A stretch of DNA of 20,657 nt from Butyrivibrio sp. UBA3740 (GTDB lineage Bacteria; Bacillota; Clostridia; Lachnospirales; Lachnospiraceae): positions 1 through 20,657 of the forward strand of contig DFGW01000223.1 of the NCBI GenBank assembly GCA_002372465.1. The letters are read 5' to 3'. Below are positions 1 to 8,900 of this stretch, piece by piece. The number at the start of each line of letters is the position of its first letter. The stretch's first letter is position 1. Under the pieces are notes generated by a model. That model was not told where the DNA came from. It was given only the letters and a program-made list of their open reading frames with translations, and searched no databases. A program made the translations under genes and the position numbers.

Positions 1-506
1 CAGAAATCCCAGTCATAGGCATCAAGGATTCCGATGAAATCCTCTGTGTTTCCGTGATAGGAAAAGCCGATGTTCCTTATCTGGCCTGAAGCCTTCTTGG
101 CTTCGACCCATTCTCTTATTCCTACCTTTTCAAGCTTGTCCCACTGGTTCATGGCGGTCATATGGTGCATGAGATAGTAGTCCACATGATCAGTGCGAAG
201 TCGCTTTAACTCCTCGTCAAAGTACCTGTCCAGGGCAGCTCTGCTTCCCACAAGGTACTGTGGAAGCTTGGTAGCAATGTTTACCTTGTCCCTGATGCCG
301 TTTCTTTCAAGGATCTCTCCAAGGGCTGCTTCGCTCCCTGTATAGACATAGGCTGTGTCGAAGTAGTTCACACCTCTTTCGAAGGCTGCCATAATCTCTT
401 TCTCCGCCTTGTCTATGTCTATGCCTCTGCCGTTGGTTGTAAATCTCATACATCCATATCCGAGAATGGATATGGGTTCGCCGTTTCTGTTCTGCCGATA
501 CTCCAT
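1..506 (-). CDS. Aldo/keto reductase, COG1453-like, 3' end beyond window
   Basis: This is the first 168 residues of an NAD(P)H-dependent oxidoreductase with the (beta/alpha)8 aldo/keto reductase fold; the rest lies beyond the left edge. Reading the minus strand from ATG at 506-504 gives MEYRQNRNGEPISILGYGCM at the N terminus. The catalytic tetrad can be placed at D50 (YFDTAYVY), Y55, K80 (IATKLP) and H114 or H115 (YYLMHHM). The N-terminal style resembles the COG1453 branch, whose members usually carry a C-terminal 4Fe-4S segment that would fall outside this window. The start is supported by an AGGGGG ribosome site at 512-517. The thioredoxin gene lies 65 bp upstream on the same strand with no clear terminator between, so read-through is plausible. 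Substrate unknown. Confidence 0.88.
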   Translation of the reverse strand, partial: MEYRQNRNGEPISILGYGCMRFTTNGRGIDIDKAEKEIMAAFERGVNYFDTAYVYTGSEAALGEILERNGIRDKVNIATKLPQYLVGSRAALDRYFDEELKRLRTDHVDYYLMHHMTAMNQWDKLEKVGIREWVEAKKASGQIRNIGFSYHGNTEDFIGILDAYDWDF

Positions 507-571
507 AATAACCCCCTTAAACCCAAAACTTTGTAGCTAAAAAGAAAAAAACCTATAAATATCAGATGTTA

Positions 572-889
572 TCAAAGCGCTGCGTCAAGCATCTTGGCAA
601 GAGCATCAGCAGGCATAGCACCCATGGCGCTGTTGATCACCTCGCCGTTCTTAAATACAAGGAAGCTTGGGATAGACATGATGTTGTACTTCTGAGCAAG
701 CTCGCCTTCTTCATCGGAATTAACCTTTCCAACTTTAACCTTACCCACGTAGGCTTCTGCCATTTTCTCTACAACAGGCATCATCATCTTGCAAGGTCCG
801 CACCAGTCTGCGTAGAAGTCTACAAGTACAGGGATGTCGCTGTTAAGTACCTCTGCCTCAAAGTTATCTGTTGTGAATTTATATTCCAT
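572..889 (-). CDS. trxA: Thioredoxin
   Basis: A small cytoplasmic dithiol oxidoreductase that reduces protein disulfides and is recycled by thioredoxin reductase. The 105-residue product has the canonical active site WCGPCK with cysteines at 30 and 33, the buried aspartate region VLVDFYADW before it, and the cis-proline loop MSIPSFLVF. Length and motif order are typical of TrxA. The frame is open to an upstream ATG at 946, but the ATG at 889 is preferred: it has GGAGG about eight bases upstream, the protein then begins as family members do, and a good SigA-type promoter at 937-965 puts the transcription start near 930, downstream of the 946 codon. No thioredoxin reductase gene is adjacent. 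Confidence 0.96.
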   Translation of the reverse strand: MEYKFTTDNFEAEVLNSDIPVLVDFYADWCGPCKMMMPVVEKMAEAYVGKVKVGKVNSDEEGELAQKYNIMSIPSFLVFKNGEVINSAMGAMPADALAKMLDAAL

Positions 890-936
890 AGTATTGTCCT
901 CCAATCGTTTAAATGAATAATTGATGTTCTGAGACA

Positions 937-965
937 ATAATGGCATATTTAAATTAAATTGTCAA
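937..965 (-). promoter_or_regulatory. SigA-type promoter of the thioredoxin gene
   Basis: On the minus strand TTGACA (960-965) and CATTAT (937-942) are separated by exactly 17 bases in AT-rich sequence. The -35 box is perfect and the -10 matches four of six positions. Predicted start of transcription is near 930, about 40 bases before the chosen ATG. This separates thioredoxin transcription from the upstream ktr genes. Confidence 0.7.
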
Positions 966-998
966 CGATTTAATTGTGTAATATCAGAAATATTTTTA

Positions 999-1643
999 TC
1001 ACTTATCGATACGCTTTAAGGATTCCTTGTCAGCGACGATCAGGAGGGGATTATTGGCCTTTAGTGGATCCTGGGGATTAATTGCCTCCCAGTGGCCGTT
1101 TATCTTGGTGGCTACGATATTTACCTTGTACTTCTTTCTGATATTGAGGTCGATAAGGTTCTTTCCGACCCATTTTTCCAGTGGTTTCATCTCCACCATG
1201 CAAAGGGAAGAATCCACCTGGAAATAGTCGAGGAAGGTGTCGGAGGAGAGTATTCTTGCAGACTGCTGTCCGCCGTATTCCTCAGGGACAATTACCTTGT
1301 CGGCACCGATCTTTTTCAATATTGAGGACATTCGGTCTGAAGAGCTCTTGGCGACGATAAGCGGAACGCCCTGTTCCTTGGCGACAGCTACGCACATGAT
1401 GCTGGCTGCCAGATTGCCGCCCATGGCAACTACGACCACGTCGAGGTTTTTGAGGCCAAGATTGTTGACCTCGTCCTCATTGGTAAGATCCGCGCATATG
1501 GCAGAGGTGGAAAAAGGAGCAAATTCCTTGAGCTTTTCCTCGTCTATATCCACTATGAGCACGTCTGAACCCAGCTCGTACATGTTCTGAGCAAGACTCT
1601 TTCCGTATTTTCCTAATCCGAGAACTGCAATTGATTTCTTCAT
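999..1643 (-). CDS. ktrA: Potassium uptake regulatory subunit, KtrA/TrkA type
   Basis: Cytoplasmic gating ring subunit that controls potassium flow through KtrB. The 214-residue product starts with a Rossmann RCK_N domain: the nucleotide loop GLGKYG is at residues 9-14 and an acidic strand end VDID follows near residue 31. A C-terminal RCK_C/TrkA_C domain spans roughly residues 135-214. In characterised Firmicutes the RCK_N domain binds ATP or ADP and the RCK_C domain binds c-di-AMP; ligand binding here is inferred from the family. The start is supported by GGAGT just upstream. The ktrB stop codon lies inside this ribosome site, with a 9-bp gap between genes, so the two are very probably translationally coupled. 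The order ktrB-ktrA is the reverse of B. subtilis ktrAB. Confidence 0.95.
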   Translation of the reverse strand: MKKSIAVLGLGKYGKSLAQNMYELGSDVLIVDIDEEKLKEFAPFSTSAICADLTNEDEVNNLGLKNLDVVVVAMGGNLAASIMCVAVAKEQGVPLIVAKSSSDRMSSILKKIGADKVIVPEEYGGQQSARILSSDTFLDYFQVDSSLCMVEMKPLEKWVGKNLIDLNIRKKYKVNIVATKINGHWEAINPQDPLKANNPLLIVADKESLKRIDK

Positions 1644-1652
1644 TTTTACTCC

Positions 1653-3017
1653 TTATCCCACGAAGAACTTTCCTTCGATGTATTTTCGTTTGTTTTCCTG
1701 TCTGCCCTTACCTGCAAAGAAGATTGCCATGGATATTGGCCCTATCCTTCCAAGGTACATGCAGACTATTATGATCAGCCGGCCGGCAATATTAAGGCCG
1801 GTGGTGATTCCACGGGTAAGCCCTACGGTTGCAAGACCGCTTATTACCTCAAACAAAGCGTCCTGAAGAGTCACATGGTTTGTGGCATTTAAAAGAAGAG
1901 TGAACAGAATGACCGAAAACATGCTGACATATACTATGGCAGAGGCCTTTTTTATGGATTCATCACTGACTCTTCTGTTGAAGACGATGTTGGAATCCTC
2001 CGACTTGATGTAAGATATTATGCCCATGATCGCCAGATAGAAGGTCACTGTCTTAATACCGCCGGCAGTACCGATGGGGGATCCACCTATAAACATAAGT
2101 GCGTAGGAAATAAGGCAGGAAACCTCAGTCATTCCACCTTGTGAGAAGGACGCAAACCCGGCGGTCCTTAAGGTTACAGACTGAAAGAGGCTATTGAGAA
2201 GCTTATCTCCAAGACTCATCTCTTTTAAGGTGAGGGGATTGTTGTATTCCGCAAAGAAAATGACTATCCATCCGGTTAGTATCAGCGCAAAGGTAAGGGT
2301 CAGAACCAGCTTTGTGTGCTCGCTGAATCTCTTGAATATCTGCACAGGGTTGAATCTGCTCTTTATGCCTTTTTCTGCGACCATGGTAAGGTCAAACCAG
2401 ACTACATATCCCAGTCCTCCAAGGATGATAAGTGCCATGGTTACAACAAGTACCAGAGGGTCTGAGGAAAAAGAAATCAGGCTGTCGGGACCGATTATGT
2501 CTATTCCGGCGTTACAGAATGCAGATACGGAATTAAAGAGGGAAAACCAGATGCCCTTTGCAAGGCCAAATCTGGGAACGAAAGCAAAACAATACAAAAA
2601 AGCACCACACAGCTCCACAATAAGCGTACCTCTGAATATTCTGATGAGCATGTTGAGGACTCCGGTATCTGTATCAAGATTAAGGGCATCCTGAAGCATT
2701 TTGCGACCGCTTAGGGAAAATTTCTTTTGCGAAAGGAGCAGAATCATGGATATTACTGCGATGATCCCAAAGCCACCGATCTGAATAAGGAACAGGATCA
2801 CAATGTGTCCAAAGGTGCTCCAGTAGCTGAAGGTGTCCACGACCACAAGGCCTGTAACACAGATGGAGGTGGTGGCAGTAAACAGTGCAGTTATAAAGTC
2901 CGTCCATTGGCCGCTGGCGGATGAAATGGGCAGTACTAGTAAGAGAGCTCCTATCAGGATTGCCCCCATAAAGCTTAAGGGAATCAGCCTGATGGATGAT
3001 ATTCTGGTTAGTTTCAT
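1653..3017 (-). CDS. ktrB: Potassium transporter membrane subunit, KtrB/TrkH type
   Basis: Integral membrane K+ (often Na+-dependent) translocating subunit of the TrkH/KtrB family, working with the KtrA ring. At 454 residues it has the usual length. The four pore loops of the superfamily are recognisable by their filter glycines: SICVTGL near residue 52, SAFCNAG, TLRTAGF, and SGLATVGLT near the C terminus. Hydrophobic segments fill the protein throughout. The start ATG at 3017 is followed by a basic N terminus and then the first membrane helix; an AGAAGG ribosome site lies about nine bases upstream. It forms a two-gene operon with ktrA and diverges from the HPt gene across a 108-bp intergenic region. 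Confidence 0.95.
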   Translation of the reverse strand: MKLTRISSIRLIPLSFMGAILIGALLLVLPISSASGQWTDFITALFTATTSICVTGLVVVDTFSYWSTFGHIVILFLIQIGGFGIIAVISMILLLSQKKFSLSGRKMLQDALNLDTDTGVLNMLIRIFRGTLIVELCGAFLYCFAFVPRFGLAKGIWFSLFNSVSAFCNAGIDIIGPDSLISFSSDPLVLVVTMALIILGGLGYVVWFDLTMVAEKGIKSRFNPVQIFKRFSEHTKLVLTLTFALILTGWIVIFFAEYNNPLTLKEMSLGDKLLNSLFQSVTLRTAGFASFSQGGMTEVSCLISYALMFIGGSPIGTAGGIKTVTFYLAIMGIISYIKSEDSNIVFNRRVSDESIKKASAIVYVSMFSVILFTLLLNATNHVTLQDALFEVISGLATVGLTRGITTGLNIAGRLIIIVCMYLGRIGPISMAIFFAGKGRQENKRKYIEGKFFVG

Positions 3018-3047
3018 GAGTAAAAACCTTCTAATTTAATATATGTG

Positions 3048-3080
3048 TTGACTTTAAATTCACAGAAAAAAGCGTATACT
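3048..3080 (+). promoter_or_regulatory. Possible promoter of the HPt gene
   Basis: TTGACT at 3048-3053 and TATACT at 3075-3080 are each good SigA boxes, but the 21-base spacer is longer than the usual 16-18, so this may be a weak or activator-dependent promoter, or chance. The region also has to hold the divergent ktrB promoter, for which I could not identify convincing boxes. Confidence 0.28.
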
Positions 3081-3125
3081 TTATTAAATAGAATAGCATA
3101 AAAACGACGTTTGAAGGATAACATC

Positions 3126-3737
3126 ATGGAAATACCCGATAATTTAAAATGGATAGATGAACTTGAGGGAATTGATGCGTCAGAAGGCATTAAGAATTGT
3201 GGAATGCCTGTACAGTACATCAAGTTTGTAAGGACCTTCTACGAAACCCTCGATAACAGGGTTCAGGAGATAGAAGGGGCATACCTTGGCAGAGACATTG
3301 AAATGTACACCATCAAGGTTCATTCCCTAAAGAGTACCGCCAGGATCATGGGGGCAAAAGAGCTGTCGGCTTTGGCAGAGGAATTGGAACATGCCGGAGA
3401 TCGTGGAGATCGGGATACTATAGAACAGAAAACATCGACTCTACTTGATATATGCAGGTCCTTCAAGGGAAAACTTGCACCTATAGAAACACTTGGGGAT
3501 GACGGGAGGGCACAGTCCGATGACAAACCACCTATCTCCTCTGACAGTCTTAAAAATGCATACGAGGCCATCAGGGAATTTGCTCCTCAGATGGACTATG
3601 ATGCAGTAGAAATGGTCCTTTCAGAGCTTAATGAATACACTCTTCCTCCGAAGGACAGAGACTTTATAAAAGTATTAGAAAAACTTCATAGAAATTTTGA
3701 CTGGGATGGCATAGAATCCATGCTTTCCGAGCTTTAG
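3126..3737 (+). CDS. Stand-alone HPt phosphotransfer protein with helical C-terminal module
   Basis: Predicted cytoplasmic phosphotransfer protein that would carry a phosphoryl group between receiver domains. The 203-residue product contains an HPt domain at about residues 20-115 with phosphorylatable H66 in KVHSLKSTARI, followed by the typical second helix ELSALAEELEHAG. A variable linker (about 115-140) leads to a helical module of some 62 residues containing PQMDYDAVEM and FDWDGIESML. The whole protein is a paralogue of the C-terminal 250 residues of the hybrid kinase at 5989-10260; in the C-terminal module I count about 31 identities in 62 positions. An in-frame TTG at 3111 overlaps the GAAGG ribosome site, so ATG 3126 is chosen. 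It is probably a phosphorelay partner of the downstream kinase and response regulator. Confidence 0.85.
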   Translation: MEIPDNLKWIDELEGIDASEGIKNCGMPVQYIKFVRTFYETLDNRVQEIEGAYLGRDIEMYTIKVHSLKSTARIMGAKELSALAEELEHAGDRGDRDTIEQKTSTLLDICRSFKGKLAPIETLGDDGRAQSDDKPPISSDSLKNAYEAIREFAPQMDYDAVEMVLSELNEYTLPPKDRDFIKVLEKLHRNFDWDGIESMLSEL

Positions 3738-3845
3738 ATGCCCTAGTAACAGTACGTGTAATGTGATATCATGATAATAGATATGCGCTATATCGCGTTG
3801 ATGTGTTGGCACTTATAGCATGCGGATTCTTTTCTATGGAGAATT

Positions 3846-5978
3846 ATGGCTGATTTTAGGACATCAGGTACAACAAAAGGTGGAGCCCAATTGCGAATCT
3901 GGCTGGCATTGTTCGGAACGCTGATCAATGTACTGCTTTCTTTTTTGATGAACAGATTTGGGTTGTATTTTTTTCTGGACACCATTGGGACCATTGCCGT
4001 ATCAGCTATAGGAGGTCTTTTCCCCGGAATACTTACGGCAGTTCTTACAAATGCTATATGTGGCATCTTTAATCCTGACGCCGTTTACTTTGGCTTTATG
4101 AATGCATTGGTAGCCATTTTTACTGTATGGTTTATCAGACGGTTCTCGATCAAAAAAATCCTGAATTTTATGATCTATATTCTTGCAATTGGTCTTTTTT
4201 GTGGCTGCGTCAGTGCGGTCATGAACTGGTATCTTCTGGATGGTGCACGGATTGCCATGAAATCCGAAACCACGCAGCTCCTTGCTACTTCTGTGGGAAT
4301 TCACCTGTTTTGGGCATATTTCATTTACATTCTTATTTTAAATATCCTGGACAAAGGAATATCTGCCATTGTGGCCCTGGTTCTTCTCACCGTAATTCCA
4401 AAGGATAAGCTTGACGCGATTGAGAGAGGTAACTGGAAACAGAAGCCACTTACCATGGAAGAAATAGCGGAGCTTAAAAAGTGGGGCGATAAGAACAAGC
4501 ACCATATGAGGGGCAGGGCGACAGCGACTATCATTGGCACATCACTTTTGCTTGTGGTAGTGACAGGCTGGATCGGTTTTTCCCTCTATTACAACAACCT
4601 AAAGCAGGAAAAGACAATTGACGCAGTTAATGTGCTAAGGCTGTCGGAATCAGTCATCGACCCTGCCGGGATAAATGATTATATATCCATGGGAGAAAGT
4701 GCAGAAGGTTTTACAGAGACCCAGGACATGCTTCGTATAATACAAGATACTTCCCAGGCTGTGGAAAGTCTGTATTTCATCAAGTTTGAGAAGGGCTCCG
4801 GGCGTTTGATCTTTGACCTTGGTTATGATCCCGCGCTGGCACCTCAAAAGGTTGAATATGATGAGAATATTCTGCCATATGTACCGCAGCTCTTGGCAGG
4901 AGAGAATATAAATCCCATTGAACATGGCAGCATAGGCGGTTGGATGAGATCCATCTTTTATCCTATAAAAGATTCCGGAGGCAGGGTTGCCTGCTATGCT
5001 GTTGCGGATGTTTCCATCACCAATATGCAGGATTATATGAAGAGCTTTATGATAAAGTCTTTTTTTATCCTGTTAGGTTTTTTTATCCTTGTTCTGGCAC
5101 ATAATCTTTGGGTTACCAACGTTACAATGGTCTATCCCATAAAGAGCATGGCCAAATGTGTTGATGATTTCTCAAATCTTGGATATGAGCAGGAACAGCT
5201 GGACAAGAACGTAAGAAATATACGGGCTGTTGCCATAGAGACTCAGGATGAAGTTGAGCTGCTTTATAATTCCATTTGTACCATGACACTGAATCTTGCT
5301 GAACAGATGCGTGATCTGCGCCGCCTGTCGGATACAACAGCCAAGATGCAGGACGGACTTATCATAACCATGGCAGACATGGTTGAAAACAGGGATTCCG
5401 ACACAGGAGCGCACATACAAAAAACTGCTTCCTATGTAAAGATCATTGTTGATGGCCTCAAGAAGAAGGGTTATTACGCAGAAAAGATCACTCCTAAGTT
5501 TATCTCTGACGTTGTGCGCTCAGCGCCCCTTCACGATATAGGAAAGATCAATATTTCCGACGCGGTCCTCAATAAACCCGGAAAACTTACGGATGAGGAG
5601 TATGAGATCATAAAGACCCATACTACCTCAGGAAAAAGAATTATGGAGGATGCCATCAGTACTGTCAAAGGCGAGAACTATCTGAAGGAAGCCAGGAACA
5701 TGGCAGCCTATCACCATGAGAGATGGGATGGGAAGGGTTACCCTGAGGGACTCCATGGAGAAGTGATTCCGCTGTCAGCTCGTATCATGGCCGTAGCGGA
5801 TGTATTTGATGCGCTTACCTCTCCAAGAGTTTACAAGCCGGCATTTCCGCTTGAAAAAGCACTTGATATTATTAAAGAAGGCTCAGGAACTCAGTTTGAC
5901 CCCAAGTGTGTGGAAGTTTTCCTGGACAATCTGCCTGAAGTAAAGGTTATTTTGAAGAAGTATAACAGAGATGCATAA
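3846..5978 (+). CDS. Membrane HD-GYP c-di-GMP phosphodiesterase with ECF-S-like and extracytoplasmic sensor regions
   Basis: Predicted inner-face phosphodiesterase that hydrolyses cyclic di-GMP in response to an external signal. Of 710 residues, about 15-185 form five or six hydrophobic helices resembling ECF-transporter S components (RFGLYFFLDTIGTIAV, then GGLFPGILTAVLTNAICG). A further helix (225-250), an extracytoplasmic domain of about 150 residues that could be Cache-like, and a helix at 403-423 follow, then a HAMP-like and coiled region. The HD-GYP domain (about 500-705) looks catalytically intact: H523, H563-D564 with K567 in HDIGK, H592, H623-H624 in HHERWDG, the GYP motif at 631-633, and D652. 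GGAG lies four bases before the start. The next gene's preferred start is 10 bp past the stop, so the two are likely co-transcribed. Confidence 0.9.
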   Translation: MADFRTSGTTKGGAQLRIWLALFGTLINVLLSFLMNRFGLYFFLDTIGTIAVSAIGGLFPGILTAVLTNAICGIFNPDAVYFGFMNALVAIFTVWFIRRFSIKKILNFMIYILAIGLFCGCVSAVMNWYLLDGARIAMKSETTQLLATSVGIHLFWAYFIYILILNILDKGISAIVALVLLTVIPKDKLDAIERGNWKQKPLTMEEIAELKKWGDKNKHHMRGRATATIIGTSLLLVVVTGWIGFSLYYNNLKQEKTIDAVNVLRLSESVIDPAGINDYISMGESAEGFTETQDMLRIIQDTSQAVESLYFIKFEKGSGRLIFDLGYDPALAPQKVEYDENILPYVPQLLAGENINPIEHGSIGGWMRSIFYPIKDSGGRVACYAVADVSITNMQDYMKSFMIKSFFILLGFFILVLAHNLWVTNVTMVYPIKSMAKCVDDFSNLGYEQEQLDKNVRNIRAVAIETQDEVELLYNSICTMTLNLAEQMRDLRRLSDTTAKMQDGLIITMADMVENRDSDTGAHIQKTASYVKIIVDGLKKKGYYAEKITPKFISDVVRSAPLHDIGKINISDAVLNKPGKLTDEEYEIIKTHTTSGKRIMEDAISTVKGENYLKEARNMAAYHHERWDGKGYPEGLHGEVIPLSARIMAVADVFDALTSPRVYKPAFPLEKALDIIKEGSGTQFDPKCVEVFLDNLPEVKVILKKYNRDA

Positions 5979-5988
5979 AGGAAATTGG

Positions 5989-8900
5989 ATGCTGAAGAAG
6001 AAATGTTTTTATAACTTCATAGCAGCTTCTTTTGGTGCACTTATTGCAGCCGGAACGGTATGGGGCAGCTATGCCCGGGTGGAGGCGGCGGAAGATGCAG
6101 GCAGCAAGCAGGAGGAAGAGATTTCTGCTGAACAGGAGCTTCCCAAGATTGGTGGAGGCTATGCTGTTACGGGACAGATCGACTCTTCCGGATATGCCAT
6201 GAAGGTTTATGATGCTACAAATGGCCTTCCAACCTCTGATGCCAACTATGTTCTGGGATCAAGTGACGGATATATCTGGATAGGAAGCTACAGCGGAATT
6301 TTTCGCTATGACGGAAATGTTTTTGAGAAGGTCACTTCCTCAGAGGGACTTACCAGTGGCAGAGGACTGTTTGAGGACAGTAGGGGAAGGATCTGGGTTG
6401 GGACTAACGACAACGGTGTCGTTGTGCTTGATGGCGAGAGGGCGACCTGGATAACATATCTTGATGGCCTTCCTTCTTCATCTGTAAGAATATTCACGGA
6501 GGACAAGGCCGGCAACGTATATATTGGAACGACGGCGGGAGTATGCTATGCAGATGGAAGCCTTAATATTCATGTTATAAACGACAGCAGGATCAATGAA
6601 GAAAGGATCCTGAGCCTTGATTGTGGCCCCGATGATATTGTCTATGGCCAGACCAAGAATGGAAAGATCTTTGCCATAAAGGATAAGATGGTTGCTCAGT
6701 GCATAAACAGCCAGGAGCTTGGCCTTGTTAACAGAATATCCCATATCCTTGCGGATCCGGATAATGCAGGGTATTTATATATCGGCACCGAGGGAAGTGA
6801 GATTTATTATGGCAAATTTGGAGAAAATGCAAGAAAAATGAGTCATTTGTCTGTTGCACCACTTAATTTGGTACACTGGATCAATTATGACTGCGGAAGA
6901 GTCTGGGTTTCATCCACCAGCCAGGTGGGGTATCTTGATAACAACTTCAGCTTCCACCTGATCAAGGACCTGGCAGTAAACAACGGGATAGAAATGCTCA
7001 CTTCGGACTATCAGGGAAATATCTGGATTGCATCTTCTACTCAGGGGGTAATGAAGATTGTTACCAGCAATTTTATAGATCTGGCTCAGAAGACAGAACT
7101 TCCAAAGGAGGTAATTAATACCACCTGCCTTGTTGGAGGTGTTCTTTACGTGGGAACAGACAGCGGACTTCGAATTCTGGGAAAAGACACCCGGGTAGTG
7201 GAAAATGAACTGACTGACTTTATCGGTAGTTCCAGAATACGCTGCCTTATGAAAGACGATAGCGACAATTTGTGGATATCTACATTTAATAATGTGCTGG
7301 GACTTGTGTGCTACTCCAAGGATGGCGAGATCACAAACTATACTGTGGATGAAGGTATGCCCAGCAATGAGATAAGGTGCACCATACAGGCAAAAGACGG
7401 GTCAATCGTTGCGGGCACTAATATTGGCCTTGCTCAGATTAAGGACGGCGAGGTCAAAAGAGTTGTATCTTCAGATCCCGTGATCAAAAATACGGTATTT
7501 CTTTCCCTGGCGGAAGGCGATAACGGAAAGATTTATGTGGGAACTGACGGCGATGGGATTTATGTTGTTGACGGCGACGATGTACGGAGGATTGGAAGAG
7601 AAGACGGACTTTCCAGCGACGTTATCATGAAGATAAAAAAGGATGAGGAAAGGGGGCTATACTGGCTCGTAACTTCCAACTCCATTCAGTATATGAAGAA
7701 TGAGGTGGTTACTCAGGTAACTACATTCCCTTATACCAATAACTATGATCTGTTCTTTGATGAGAACGGTGAAATGTGGGTAATATCCTCCGCCGGTATT
7801 TATGTGGTCGACACTCAGGATATGGTGGAAAATAATGTAAAAGATTACAGACTGTATACTCTTTCCAACGGTGTAGTAAGTACTCCGACAGCCGTTTCCA
7901 ACAGCGGGCTTGATGAAAAAGGCAATTTATTTATTGCAGGCAGAACAGGAGTATGTCTTGTTAACATCAATCATTTCTTTGAGGAAGATTTGCTTGTAAA
8001 GGCAGGGGTTAAGGCAGTCTATAGCGGCGACAAGAAGATCATGGCAGACGGGCAGGGGGGATATACGCTACCTGCATCCGGAGGTCGAGTGAAGATCATA
8101 GTGTCAGTGCTTGACTATACGCTTACCGATCCGCCTGTACGCATTTTTATGGAGGGCGATGAGGATGATGAGATCCTGGTTTCCAGAAGTAATCTTCCTG
8201 CCTTGGAATATACAGGCATGAACCATGGTGATTACAAGCTTCATATCCAGGTTTTGGACAATGCCAAAAAGAATGTTGTGCTGGAAGAAACTGTAAAGAT
8301 TGTCAAGAAGTCCAAGTTTACCGAGCTTTTGATCGTCAGAGTATTGTTCCTTATTCTGATAGCTCTTTTGACAGGCTTTATGGTATGGCGTGTAATGAAG
8401 AATACTGTCATCAGAAGGCAGTATAATGAAATAAGGCAGGCAAAGGATGATGCGGAACGTGCCAATTCAGCCAAGACAAGGTTCTTGGCCAACATTTCCC
8501 ACGAGATCCGCACACCTATTAATACCATCCTGGGCATGGATGAGATGATCATGCGAGAGGACGCCACAGATGTTCCCAAGGGATATTTCATGTCCATGAT
8601 GAACTATGCCTTTGACATCAAGAATGCTTCAGATACTCTTCTTGGCCTTATCAATGACCTTCTTGATATTTCCAAGATTGAGTCCGGAAAGATGCATCTT
8701 GTGGAGCAGGAGTATGATGTACAGGAGCTTTTAAGGTCCACTGTTTCCATGATCCGTGTCAAGAGCACAGAAAAAGAGCTGATGTTTGATGTCGTGGTTG
8801 ATGACCTGATACCAAAACGTCTCTATGGCGATGACGGGAAGATTAAACAGGTAGTGCTTAACCTCTTGACTAACGCGGTTAAATACACAGCCAAGGGTAT

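Noticed and set aside
572..946. Longer thioredoxin starting at 946
   Set aside because: This start lies between the -10 and -35 boxes of the thioredoxin promoter and adds a non-family extension; ATG 889 has a good ribosome site.
3806..3823. Possible sigma-54 promoter (TTGGCAC) upstream of the first HD-GYP gene
   Set aside because: The -24 half looks right, but the GC of the -12 element is not at the required distance (GC pairs fall two bases too early and two too late), and no enhancer-binding regulator is nearby.
3738..3845. Short AT-rich palindromes (for example GATATGCGCTATATC) and possible -10 boxes in the gap before the HD-GYP gene
   Set aside because: No -35/-10 pair with acceptable spacing could be assigned, and arms of five bases in AT-rich sequence are expected by chance.
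5971..5988. Upstream ATG for the hybrid kinase overlapping the HD-GYP stop
   Set aside because: It has no ribosome site, whereas ATG 5989 is preceded by AAAGGA and begins a well-formed signal peptide.
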